A stretch of DNA of 64,000 nucleotides from positions 13,231,191 to 13,295,190 of the forward strand of contig NC_064540.1 in NCBI RefSeq assembly GCF_023856365.1, read 5' to 3'. A program made the translations under genes and the position numbers. The notes under the pieces were generated by a model. It was not told the origin of the DNA, searched no databases, and saw only the letters and a program-made list of their open reading frames with translations. Position 1 is the first letter of the stretch. Each line of letters starts with the position of its first letter. This document shows positions 46,775-60,300 of the stretch, in pieces. Origin of the DNA: Brienomyrus brachyistius (Eukaryota; Chordata; Actinopteri; Osteoglossiformes; Mormyridae).

Positions 46775-49700
46775 GTAAGTCCTCAGTTATTCTCTACATT
46801 GTTTTCATTTCGCTGGCAGATTTCATTTCAATTTTACAGCTCAAACAACGAGTGAAAAAAACTATTCTATGAATCTGGAGAAAAAAGTTATGCAGTAAAT
46901 GTATTGTTTACTTGTTGTCACGTTACGTAACACAGCAGACTCATGCAGCATAAGTACGCTTCTTCCCTGTTGGCTCGTGAAAAACCAGAGGAGAACCTTT
47001 CTCTGGACAAAATGGCATAAGACCTTTGCTGCTGGACAGAAACAACAATTCTTCTTGGTCATTAATAGGTCCACAGTTACGAAATGCTTTGCAGTTAATC
47101 AAATGCTATATTGCCTATATTCTGCAATATTGTTTATGATAAAGTACATAGAAACTAAAAAAACAGTTGTCTTTATATATTTATTGTAATTTGCGCGAAA
47201 TTTGAACATGTTGGGAATGAGAGCACAATGTATTTGCATTGCCAGATATTTTCCTAATCTGAACATGAGATCATCAGGATGTTCCTACAATCTTTGCTGA
47301 TGTTTCTCCATCCAGGGTTAAGCTGTGGGCCTCAGCATTCGGAGGTGAAATCAAATCCATCTCCGCCAAATATTCAGGCTCTCAACTCCTGCAAAAGGTA
47401 CATCTCCATGATGCACATTACTGATTTCTTTCTACGACTCAGAGGTTCCAGTAGATCCAGATAATGTGGCTCATTTTCTGCAAGCTTTGTGTTAAACACC
47501 AGCTAGCCTTAGTGTTGGGAAATTGACATTACTTTGGCGGTGGTTTCTTCCATGCGGAATATGCATTAAACACCAAATGACCAGCACCAACAGGACACCG
47601 CATAAAGAAGCTGAGAATGACATAAGCCCTCAGCCGCTTGACTTTGCTCCCTCTCCCTGTGGCAGATCGATTGAGTTCAGCCATTGTCACGGGCCATTAA
47701 ACGACCTCATTGTCATTCTCATTTCGGTTTAACATACACCTTCTTACTCCACTTGGACAGCCATTGCAGACTAGAATGTAGAGCTGTGTGCCTGTTCGGG
47801 GCTCACTCCTCTTCCCGCTCTCTGCAACGCTGAAACCTGCTCCTCATTGTACCATTGTAACACTCACTGGGGCTGTACTTCATAGTGACAATCTAACAAT
47901 AACCCCAGGCAGGATTCACAGAATCACTGCGGCACTAATTAGATACACAGCTCATTATAGAGCTTTAATAGATATGACATCATACATTTAAGATTTGGCA
48001 AGACACCATGATTAGCAACTAATTCTGAAAAAAAAAAACAGACAAATTCTTGTTATAATCTTTTTGTGTACCTGTCCACTCTTTGCCTACAGTCAGACAA
48101 CACCATAAAAATCTATTTTTATAACTGTTTGTTATACCTAAATGTCTAATAGACTTTTAATGTAATTTGCACAAATATGAATAAAATACATGTCCAGTTT
48201 GACAGATGCCTCTTCTGCGTTTACCTGTGTTTTTGAGAGAGGAGAACTGCCGCCTGAATAGAGCATGATGCTGTAAAACTGTACAGAGGCAGAGCTTTGT
48301 GGACAATATGAGCGATGAGGTTCAGCTCAGTGTGACACCATGAGGCTTCAGATATGATGGTTCCATCTCAGTACATCACTTTGCTTAACGCTGAGTGTGG
48401 ATTGGTTTGGCAAAAGAATATATGCTGCAATCGATAGTATGGAAATAGATTCGAAAGCATTGATCATCAACCTGTGATATTTGGTTTCACATCATGACTG
48501 CTTAGTAACATAACGGTACTCAATACAACTGAGGAACCCAGTTATGCATTTCAGTTAATACCTTAAGTTTATTAATACCTAAGGATGCTGAGCACTACCA
48601 CTGTTTGCAAATTACAGATGAGATATGCCACATCCATGCTCTCCCCTTTTTCCTTCCCCTTCAGGAATTTAATGACCATTTAATGGGGCTTGTGTCAGTC
48701 TAACCTTAGGCATTGCGGACAAATGCCCGCAAATATCACAAAATCCCAGAGGATGTGTGTGCCGCACAGGAATGTAAGCATCCTACAGGACGGCCACTGA
48801 TCCCATGACCTCTACAGCAGCATACACTGTATTCCTGTGAACGTTTTTTATTGTATGTTTTTTATAGTATATGTTACACAGTATACTGTAGCTATACAAT
48901 TAAATGAATAGACAAGGGGGGGTTTATAAACTGGTGCAATATGTGTGCCTTGTATTGTTCTGTCTCATTTCCCCGTTTGGCCAGAAGGTGTCGCTGGCCA
49001 TCCTGCTTCTTCCTCAGTGTTGTAGCCCCATAGTTCCTAGTGTGTTCTCCTGCTCCTCAGGTCAATGGGAAGCTGGCTAGAGGTGTTCTTTGGAATTCAT
49101 GGATCTTTATTCCTGTACCTTGTTTAGCTTTGTTATTGCTTCACATTGGTTGCCACTATCTCAAGTATAGCTCTACTGTTTGATTATAACTGCCCTTATC
49201 TGTTTCTAGTGTTTGGTATAATGTCAATGGCTCACACCTGTTTCTTGTTTTGCCGTAGTTATCTGTGCTATAGTAGTTGGTCAACATATGTGGTGCATTG
49301 TGTTTGTCCCTGTGATGGTCCTTTCACGCGTTTCGTGTCTGTGTTTCTGGATCCTGTTTGCTGTTAGTGTTTCCTTGGTATTGGTTGTTCCTGATCAGCT
49401 CTTGGCAGTTAAGTACTTGTTTTACCCTCCTGCCTTTGTTTGACCTTTATTTCAAGTTCAGTTTCTAAAGCTTATGAAGTTCCCTCTGTGTTAGTAAGCT
49501 GCACTGTGAATGAACTTTTCGTCTCGCGCACAACCACACAACCATTTTCTGCAAAAGATTTATACAGCAAGTCATTTTTTTTAAATAAAAGCTGCTTTTA
49601 TGCTTAAAATTATTTTTTCATGTTTAAAAAAATCATCTAAAAAGTAATCTAAAATTCTTTTATAAGCACTCTAAATGACTTTAAAAGTTTTCAGATTTTG

Positions 49701-52700
49701 AAAAAAAATGAAAATACATAAAATGGTTCTGGTACTCCCACGTATTGTTACAAAAAGCATTGCACACAGTGTCATATGGATCTATGCATTATAGTGAAAT
49801 AAATAATTGTTTATATTGTATATTATGCATCCCTCACTGGCTCTGTGTATGTCTGTGTGGAATTTGCTTGTTGTCTCAGTGTAGAATCACTTTGCTTAGG
49901 TCTCTCTAGGTTTGGTGGTAGTTGATGTCTCTACTGCCCATTGTGTCTGCACTGGTATCACATCCAGGGTGACCCCTGCTTTGCTTGTTGTGCTTCCTGG
50001 TTTAGACGTCAGACTAACTGACATTATGTGATCAGAGGTAAGGATAAGCACAGAAAATGGATAGATGGAATTATGTCATATAATACTGTAATGTACATAA
50101 TACGTAATAACCAACTATGAAATTATAAATCATTTATTAATAGCTGATGGTTGGCCAAAACACGCTGAAAGTTTTAGTTTTTTGCTACCTTTATTGTTTT
50201 CAGCTCAGTTTGAAGAAGGCTGGGGAAACCACTCCACAACCTTCATTTTCCTCAGTGCGGCCAGCGGAGCAGAAAGATGGGAGCAATGAGTGACCATTAT
50301 TGGTATTCCTGGGTATTAGCTCTCCAAGGTCTTACATCAGCTGATGGAGGGGAATCATCAGATGTTTCTATCATTTTTGTCACCATTTAGGAGTCCTCAT
50401 CTCTGTCGATATTTTAATTGGGAGTATTCATAGGGATGTGCTGGAGTGGTGGTCCCCGCAGTTGTGTGTGCAGAGGACTTTTGGAGGGTTTCGGGGCACA
50501 CCAGGCGTGAAACTACTTGTTCCACCTGACTAGCAGCCAGCGCTCTTATGCAGTACATTACTGGCTTGTCTGCAGTAAGGAAATGGGAAACAGGAGGCTT
50601 CTGTCCATACCCTTAAACGTACTCCCTCATACTGTATGACAGATTACAGCAGTAAACTGTTGTAATTTCATCTTTCTGAAAGGAAAAACAACAATGCTAA
50701 TAACAATACTCCGATACTAACATAATCCTAAATAGCATAATATAAATTGTGTCTATATAACAAACATTAATCACTGTTATATATATTGCATGAGAAACCA
50801 CTAATGACGATATAAATGATAAAAATAAGACGTTGTGATGTATAAGCATGTATAAGAAACATAAGCAAAATACACTGCCGGTGTCACACGTTAATCCCAA
50901 TAAATAGGCTTGTTAAAGGGATTTATAATTAGAAAGCGGTCCTAAAGACTGCTCAGGTCATTTAAAGCTCCAGACTGCAGGCAGTACCCATGATACCTTA
51001 TTTAGTCTTCAAGGTGAAAACTTTAGGTCTGCAGGGCTAAGAACATTATGGAAAAACATCAGAAAGATGCATTTCTCTTCCTAGGTGTTTCAGGATGTTC
51101 TCTATATATTATACTCTAGAGATTTTTTCAAAAGAACTTTAGGACAAATAGAGATTAAGGGGATTTTTTCGTTGCACAGATAGTGTAAGGAGCATAGGGT
51201 AAACTGATTCAGTGGGGCTCCAATGGTACATGGAGTGTAAATTCACCATCTTCTTCAGTGGAGCCTTAGGGTATGTGGAGTGTAAATTCACCATCTTCTT
51301 CAGTGGAGCCTTAGGGTGTGTGGAGTGTAGGGTCACCTTCTCCTTCAGTGGAGCTTTAAGGTATGTGGAGTGTAGGGTCACCTTCTCCTTCAGTGGAGCT
51401 TTAGGGTATGTGGAGTGTAGGGCCACCTTCTCCTTCAGTGGAGCCTTAGGGTGTGTGGAGTGTAGGGTAACCTTCTCCTTCAGTGGAGCTTTAAGGTATG
51501 TGGAGTGTAGGGCCACCTTCTCCTTCGGTGGAGCTTTAGGGTATGTGGAGTGTAGGGCCACCTTCTCCTTCAGTGGAGCTTTAGGGTATGTGGAGTGTAG
51601 GGTCACCTTCTCCTTCGGTGAAGCTTTAGGGTATGTGGAGTGTAGGGCCACCTTCTCCTTCGGTGGAGCTTTAGGGTATGTGGAGTGTAGGGCCACCTTC
51701 TCCTTCGGTGAAGCTTTAGGGTATGTGGAGTGTAGGGCCACCTTCTCCTTCGGTGGAGCTTTAGGGTATGTGGAGTGTAGGGCCACCTTCTCCTTCGGTG
51801 AAGCTTTAGGGTATGTGGAGTGTAGGGCCACCTTCTCCTTCAGTGGAGCTTTAGGGTATGTGGAGTGTAGGGCCACCTTCTCCTTCAGTGGAGCTTTAGG
51901 GTATGTGGAGTGTAGGGCTACCTTCTCCTTCAGTGGAGATTTAGGATATGTGGAGTGTAGGGCCACCTTCTCCTTCAGTGGAGCTTTAGGGTATGTGGAG
52001 TGTAGGGTCACCTTCTCCTTCGGTGGAGCTTTAGGGTATGTGGAGTGTAGGGCCACCTTCTCCTTCGGTGGAGCTTTAGGGTATGTGGAGTGTAGGGTCA
52101 CCTTCTCCTTCGGTGAAGCTTTAGGGTATGTGGAGTGTAGGGCCACCTTCTCCTTCGGTGAAGCTTTAGGGTATGTGGAGTGTAGGGTCACCTTCTCCTT
52201 CGGTGAAGCTTTAGGGTATGTGGAGTGTAGGGCCACCTTCTCCTTCGGTGAAGCTTTAGGGTATGTGGAGTGTAGGGCCACCTTCTCCTTCAGTGGAGCT
52301 TTAGGGTATGTGGAGTGTAGGGCCACCTTCTCCTTCAGTGGAGCTTTAGGGTATGTGGAGTGTAGGGTCACCTTCTCCTTCAGTGGAGCTTTAGGGTATG
52401 TGGAGTGTAGGGCCACCTTCTCCTTCAGTGGAGCTTTAGGGTATGTGGAGTGTAGGGCCACCTTCTCCTTCAGTGGAGCTTTAGGGTATGTGGAGTGTAG
52501 GGTCACCTTCTCCTTCAGTGGAGCTTTAGGGTATGTGGAGTGTAGGGTCACCTTCTCCTTCAGTGGAGCTTTAGGGTATGTGGAGTGTAGGGTCACCTTC
52601 TCCTTCAGTGGAGCTTTAGGGTGTGTGGAATGTAGGGTAGAAGGTGGCATGGTGACACAGCAGTAGCACTGTTACCCCACACCTCTTGGCTCCATGTTTC

Positions 52701-54291
52701 TATGGAGTTTGAATGTTCCCCCCAAGTTGAAATGGGGTTTCCCAAAACATGCTAAGAACGTGCTAAGGTGAACTGGAGTTACCCACTGGCATGTGTGCCC
52801 TGCAGTGGGTTAGTACCCCATCATGAGTTATTGCCTGCCTTGCACCTATAGCCTCCAGGTTAGATCCCAGACCCCCACAACCCCTCTCCTTCAATGGAGC
52901 TTTAGAGTATATGGAGTGTAGGGTCATCATCTTTTGTGAGGGGAGACTGTGGCTTTGCATGTTAAGATTCTGTGTTTATGATTAGAAGTTTACCAATTCA
53001 AATCTCAGACTAGGTATAGTAATCTTGCTGTTGAACCCTTGAGCAAACCCTTAACCCTCAGTTGTTCTTGTCTGACCCTGCTATCTCAAAGTGTCTGTCT
53101 GTTTGCATGAAAGCATCTGTTTAATAAGTATCCTGTGATACTTTACAATTGATGGTTATCAAAAAAAAACAAAAAAAAAACAAATCAACCAAACGGAGAA
53201 TCTCACCTGCTCATGCACATCTCCTGAACTCCTCAACTGCCTGTCAGTCCGACTTGGCAACTGGTGCTGGCATGTGAAATCTGTTCCAGCATGTCACATC
53301 CTGATCTGAGCCACCTGCCCGATTTGTACCTTGCATGTCTGCGCCTGCATTTCCAAGCATGCGTGCACCACATTTTCTGGCACTTTCCGCTCCGTTCATC
53401 CTGCCATTTTAAGGTAAACAATATTGTCTATAATAACGGCAAACTACCTTGGTTGCTTAATTGTTTAGCAAGACCCGGTGTCAATGATTCAGCTGACTAA
53501 GAAAGTCTTCACTCTATATTTGATTTCAGAACTCATCTATTTCCAGTTTTTGTACCAAAACTACTGTAAACTAAATATCCTATCCTGGCATATTTTCCAT
53601 TTGTTACAGCTATATTTAAATCAAAATCTGTGGGATTGGAAAAACATTTTCGTCAATAAATTATGTTAATGAATGTTTTGAAGAACATATGTTTTTATTA
53701 ATTATTATTTTTTAAATCATTTGCATTCAGCTTTATAATATAACCAACATGTTTATATTATTAATGTACATTTACCTTTATAGCGACAAGTTTTATGGAT
53801 TATAACCACATACTTAGCTCAACAAGAATTGTTTCATTGACATTTTTTATTAGATTGATGATGTATAATTAGCTTGACAATGACAGGTTTTATTGATTAT
53901 AAGAAAGATGACATTTTTAAAACACACTGCTCCATTTTTCTACTAATTTCTTTTATTCAAACAGGAGATGTGCAGTATTCCTATTTACTTTATTTCCAAA
54001 CTGGGACTTTTTACACATAGACACATAACATTCCATTTTAAAAATTGTTTCAGGTTTTGGCTGTAAGAAAATGTTTGTTCAATGAAAAGTAGCCTTTTGC
54101 CCTTTCCTTTAAGGGTCATCATAACTGATAATAAAAATCATCATCATTGTTGTAATTGTGAAATACCATATACCATGATTCTGTGAAACTGATATTTCGT
54201 GAGATGGTTATCATACTGTGAAAATCACTTGCAACTATGCAACTGTACTGTATATGTGAAATTTGACTTGCGTGATTTTTATATACTGTAG

Positions 54292-54360
<69 letters not shown>

Positions 54361-57300
54361 AAACAGTATGTTTATGTTACTCATTGTGAATTTCAAATGT
54401 AACAATACCCAACTGAAATAAACATTTCTCTCTATGCATCTTTTACTGCTTAAATCAGCCAGCGAAAGAACATGTTTTAGTTTCTGTGTATTTTATGTGT
54501 GCGTTTTGTATATTAGCTAGTCCAGTTTGACTCTTGAGGAGCTCATGTCATTATCTGTTAAAATATATACATGTACAGTTACATTAAATAGGTGTATTTG
54601 AGTAACAGATTACCATTTGTATTACATACATTCTCTGTGTTAGTACATCTTATCTTAGTGGTGAAAAAGCCTCCCTCCTTTTCTCCCCGCAGAAATATAA
54701 GGAGTATGAAAAATCAGTTCGCATTGAAGAAACTGATGGAGCAAAACTGGTGAAGAAGTTGGCTGAGGACATGGAAGACATGTTCCGTAAAAAAGCACTG
54801 GCAGTGAGAGTAAGAGTGTGTCAGTCACCCTGGTCCCACTTCCTCTCACTGTGTGCTGCATTGGTCTCTGTCATTGGTCTTCCATCTCTGTCATCGCCAT
54901 TCCAATTGTTCATCCTGCTTTTTTTTTTGTTAATGCCAGATGCTCTCTGTGCACCTCATGAAGGATGTTTCACTGCATTTCTCCCCCCTCCAGCGTTTAG
55001 TGGACGCCGCTGAGCTGGCCCATCTTCAGCACGTGGAGGACCCAGACCTGCAGGTAAGCCACCTAAAGCGGTGGAGCTGCACCTACTGTCCCCCGGTTCT
55101 TCTTCTGCATATAGTGACCTACATGCAGTAAGTCTTCATGCACACCCTCATAAAACGCATACCTGAATTTGATAGTAGATATTTATGGGAAGGGGGCAGC
55201 ATGGTGGTGCAGTGGTTAGCACTGTTGCCTCACACCTCTGGGACCCAGGTTCGAGTCTCCGCCTGGGTCACATGTGTGTGGAGTTTGCATGTTCTCCCCA
55301 TGTTGTCGTGGGGTTTCCTCCGGTTTTCCCCCACAGTCCAAAAACACGTGGAGGCTAATTGGACTTGCTAAATTGCCCATAGGAGTGCATGTGAGAGTGA
55401 ATGGTGTGTGAGTATGCCCTGCAATGGGCTGGCCCCCCATCCTGGGTTGTTCCCTGCCTCATGCCCATTGCTTCTGGGATAGGCTCCGGACCCCCCACAG
55501 CCCAGTAGGTTAAGCAGTTTGGAAAATGGATGGATGGATATTTATGGGAATGACAACGCTACCCTTTCAATAGTATCAGTACTCATACACTGCAGTCTTA
55601 AGAAAATTCAGTGGAGGTAAATGGTTGCCCAAGTAGGTTCATTGCTGTGTGAATATTTACTCTTGTTATGACTGGTGTTACTTCTGATGAAGTACAGAGC
55701 AGCCATGCATGAATGACATTCAGTTTTACCCTTGCCTTCATCAAGATTGCACAAAATCTCTGGAAAAATACAACCTTCACAGCAGAGCCAAAGATTTCAG
55801 ATGTTTTTTGTCTATCATTGGTTAAACATTTGCTAGTCTGTTTGGGATTTCTCTACCCTTTTGGGAATTGGTCCTAATATGTTTAATCTATATCCTTGTG
55901 AAATACACATTTTCATAAATAGAGTAATTTCCTATACAAAACGTCTGTGGTGTAGATGTTTATTGAAGGTGTGTGTGTGTGTGTGAGTTAGTTTCAGCAA
56001 CGCCACTAATCAATAATTTGAGCAAAAATAATTAAGGTGTACAGCAGCATTTAATATATATTTAACATATGATGGAAATTGTGCCTTCCACTCAGTCACC
56101 TTCAAGATGACCTTAATGCATCTGGCATTGTGACTCTTCTGTAGAACTACATGAAATATTCAGCATACAATTTAATTTTGAGGCAAGCTTTAAGGTATTT
56201 ATGTAGGCCAAAAGATTATAAAATGTTATTGATGATGTTAACATAAATATATACATATATGTTGTCATCTGTACCAAAAATACTATGTAAAGTTATTGTG
56301 CATGTTTGTGTGTGTATGTATATATGTGTGCGATTATAGATTCTCAGTTTCATGTGTATGTTTTGTATATTAACTAGTCCAGTTTGATATGTATGTATAA
56401 TGTTTCTTTGAGGGGGTTTTACATGGAAATGCCTTTTCAAGGATGGGGAATACATACGCAAAGGGGCATATTCAGGACTGTTATGTGCAGAGCGGGATTA
56501 TATCGTTTTCAGATTTGCATTCGTTTTTGTTTTTATTCAGCTTTTCATTTTGTGTTTGTTTCTTTTTAAACTGTACAATAGTTTTAATTTCATTTTTATT
56601 TTATGAACATTTCTAGTTTTCATTTTTATTTAGTTTTATTATTAATTTTAGTGATCAGTACCATCTTTTGATACCACACTGGCAGTAATTTACATGCTTT
56701 CACCCTGCAGCTAAGGAGAAAGTGTGAAGCATTTTGTTGTCTTGCCCTAACATTGCCTTCCAAACCCCTCACCTCTGTCCTGTAACACCCTCGTGTTTTT
56801 ATAGCCATGAAGGATCTGGGTTATTGATGCTCCCAGTCCCTGATCGCGATATATACACAGTTGATGGGATTTAGCACTTTTGAAGAAAGTTAAGTCTACC
56901 AGAGTGTCCCCCAGTGAAAGCCCGTAGGGGAGCAGTGGTTAGAGTATGAGGAATTATTCTTAGAAATAATAAAGTAAATCGGTAAGACAATTATTGTACA
57001 AAGTGTTAAGACAGTGGTGAAACAAAGTTTAATACAGCAATTTCAAAAACTCTCAAAACAATCAAAATGCCAAAATCAATAACATTTCACTCAACACTTG
57101 ATGTAATACGTAATGCCGCTAGTTATGTTTTAACCTTGACAATAGGTATAGGAATAAGAATAAATAAAAAATCCATAATTAATAAACATAAATCCAATGG
57201 CAAACCATTAAACAAAGTTGCTCATTTCTCAACAGTCATATTTTAACAAAAGATTAGCCTAAAGGAGTACATTTTAATTTATATAACCAATGCACAGCAC

Positions 57301-60300
57301 GTACGCCTGTGTCTGAGAGACAGAGAATGGAGAAATTGTGCAGCGGCACTCGCTAGATAAAACTCAATCTCTCCTTTCTGGATCATGGTTACAATTTTTT
57401 GGAATCCCGAAGAATCCTTTACTTTTGTCTCGAACACTGTTGTTAGTCCAGCCGAAAACAGCACATATAACCTTGACAAACGCGGAAAAAACGTATATAA
57501 GAGGACTTCGTCCGGATGAGAAATGCACCAACATGGCGGATTACTGTCTTTGCTTCCTGTGGGTGGTATGGTGTGACGTAGATTGCAACCCACAACCACA
57601 GTACAAATCAATGGTGTAAAAATACTGAACCTGAATGGTGTAAAAAAAACTGAACCTGATTTTACCTTCATTTCTATTTCGTTTTATAGTTCATGCTGCA
57701 TTGTAATTTTTATTTAGTTTTCATTTTTTGGAAGATTGTTGTTAGAATTATTTCAGTTAACAAAATTGTTTCCCTACTAGTCTTAGTTTTACTTTTAGTT
57801 TTTATTAACTATAATAACCCTGGTGAGGAGTAAACAGTCAGTTACACCATATAATGGAAATCTGTTTCCTAGAGAAATCCTCAAGGATCAGTTCTTCAGT
57901 TCTGCCCATATAGATCTATAACAGTTTGTTCCAGCTCATGAAAATGGTGCAGAAGAACCCCGTGGGCACTCAGCACCGAAAGGGTGTGACTCCCAGCTTT
58001 TAGTCACATGTCCTGACTGCCAGGGAGCGCTGCCTCTCACCTTTGGGCTCCAGAAGCAGCCAGCCGTGTCATTAGCTATCAGAGGATTGTTTATGGGTCC
58101 AGCTTTCTGGTAACGGCTGCATGTTTCGGGCCACACTTCATTATGAGGTGTCTGCAGTTGGTGCTGAAGCACCTGACAACTGAAAAGGTTTCATTTAATT
58201 TAAGCTTTTATCTCGCAATTTGTCAGTGGCCAGCTGGAGATCAGTGAGAGGCTAAAGGTAGACAATAAATAATAGTAAATGAATAAATGTAATATATATT
58301 TTAAAGCTAATAAGAAAAAATATATATAACAGTTCCACAATGTGTATTTTGTCAGATTATTTCTCATCCATGTTTTTTGATCGCATCTTGCGGCGTCGGG
58401 CTTGCAGTCTGCTTTGCCAAGGTGAATGAGGATGGTTAGGTTAAATTTCTCTGGGTTGAGGTGAAGACAGTTTGTGGAATGATTCCATTAGACTGTCATG
58501 TTCATCACCAATTTCAACTGTAGGAGATGATCCTTGGACAGAATTGGGATCTTCCTTGTTCAAGTTTGCCCAATTCTGTATCAAATGGTGAAGAGACCTA
58601 ACACTGTTGCAATGTCCTTGGTGTAATTTACTATAGCACTACAACAAGAGAGTTTAATGGGACATCCCCTGGTATTTGGTGACCTCCAGATTTGTTTCTA
58701 ATGTCTGTGGTGGGAATTTGTACCAAATACATTGTATTTCATATTTAGATATGAAAGTTTAAGGATAAAAGATATCATGTGTCCTATGTGAGCTGATACA
58801 TTGAGTAGTCATAAACTGTCTTGTGACTTTTTGTTACTTCCTTGTAATCAGGCTTATGACATTAAACTGGGTTGCACGTTGTGTGGTTATTGGTTAATTG
58901 GCTTTCTTCATGTAGTTGCTGTCTTGGCTGGTTGTATTTAATGCCTCTTATTCTGTTCTTCAGATATTTTTCTTCACCCATTGGGTTGCATGGTTGTGTT
59001 TGCCTTGCATGGTTATAGTGGTTTACACTTGGGGTTCCTGAACCCTGGTACCAATCCATGGCCTGTACAGTATTTCACCAGAACGCTGGGGTTTTTTGAA
59101 AGGGTCAATTTACAAAAAGAAACTGGAAAAAAATCGGAATGATTAAATATATGAAATTGCAATCTATCCAGCAGTACCCAACCCCTCATAAAACCAGTCA
59201 GTGGACATCAAATGGTTGGGAACCCCCAGTTTACACCAGTGCTGTTTCCTGTGCTTGCACTGTGGAGACACTGTTGAATTACTGATGTCTTTGCTTTTAT
59301 CATGCGTCTTCGTTTTCGTTTCGTTCTTGTACTGTTCTTTTTCCAGTATGACTACTTCAATGCTGTGCTCATAAACGAGGTTGATGAAGAGGGGAAGAAC
59401 GTGGAGCTTGGACAGGAATTCATTCTGAAGTCCAGTGAACACTTTAATAACTTACCAGTAAACTTCAGCCATAGTGTGGTTCAGGTTCCCACCAACACAT
59501 ACAACAAAGGTGAGTCAAAAACAACTTGCTGGATGCTTGATGAAAGCATGTTCAAGCTCTTTGGCCACGTAGAGTTGGGCTGATTTTGCTGAGGTGGCAA
59601 GCTGTGCTCTGGTAGTGGCTGGAGGTCCTTGTCTGATGTCTTCCAGTAGAAGGATTGGGTGTAAAATATGTGACAGGTGAGATAGAACCCAAGATTATGG
59701 GGATACTGGAGGCTCAAACTGGATGACGTCCAGCTTATCTTCAGGGAGGTATGATAATGGTTACTCCAGTCATTCTGAGAGTGTTTGCATATTAGTTGCA
59801 GTCTTCAAACCCCCCCAAAATTGCTTCACCTACGAAAGTATCCACACTCACCAAGTGTTTTATGTTGATTTTTCACATCATATTGTTACATGATATTCTC
59901 TTCATTTGTTTGTGTGATGTGTGAAAAGTAGTTAAACAGTTGAATGTTTTTCTAAGTAAAACGAGAAATCAGTAACCATTCTGAAATATTTTGCATTGCC
60001 TTAAATCTCTTTTATAGTCTTCTGCATTATTGTATTTTTATGCAAAAAAATGGAACATAATAGGTGTGATTTATTCCATGGTGAACAAAATCCACTTACA
60101 AGATTAGCAGCCATGCAACTGAGAAATCTCCAACCAACTAACTAAAGATTGGTGTAGATTAGTCAGCCTTTCTCTGACTGTCTGGTCCTGCTGTGAGAGA
60201 CCCAATCACAGGTTCATTCTGATTATCATCGATCTCCCCTGTCTCAGCCAATAAGGATCTTAGGCGAGTCATTCAAAGCATTTGAAGTTTAATTTAAAGT

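Larger units (their letters stand above)
47398..54692. other. 7.3-kb intron 2 of cacna2d3
   Basis: Holds the 45-bp minisatellite, an inserted SINE, a possible LTR-like stretch and (TA)n, listed separately. No exon of the channel gene is missing, since exons 2 and 3 join in phase with the expected protein. Confidence 0.7.

Noticed and set aside
48979..48999. CTCF-like CCAGAAGGTGTCGCT and near-palindrome GGCCA...TGGCC
   Set aside because: It lies in a likely repeat in which this motif is common, so a local regulatory claim is not justified.
51195..52640. CRISPR-like array
   Set aside because: Units are directly contiguous with no unique spacers, and the DNA is vertebrate. It is a minisatellite.
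51139..52650. 503-codon minus-strand and 484-codon plus-strand frames as genes
   Set aside because: Both are products of the 45-bp tandem array. No domain, signal peptide, splice context or homology supports either; kept as a repeat and a finding.
57279..57671. 130-codon minus frame in cacna2d3 intron 4
   Set aside because: No recognisable domain; the surroundings look like decayed transposon sequence.
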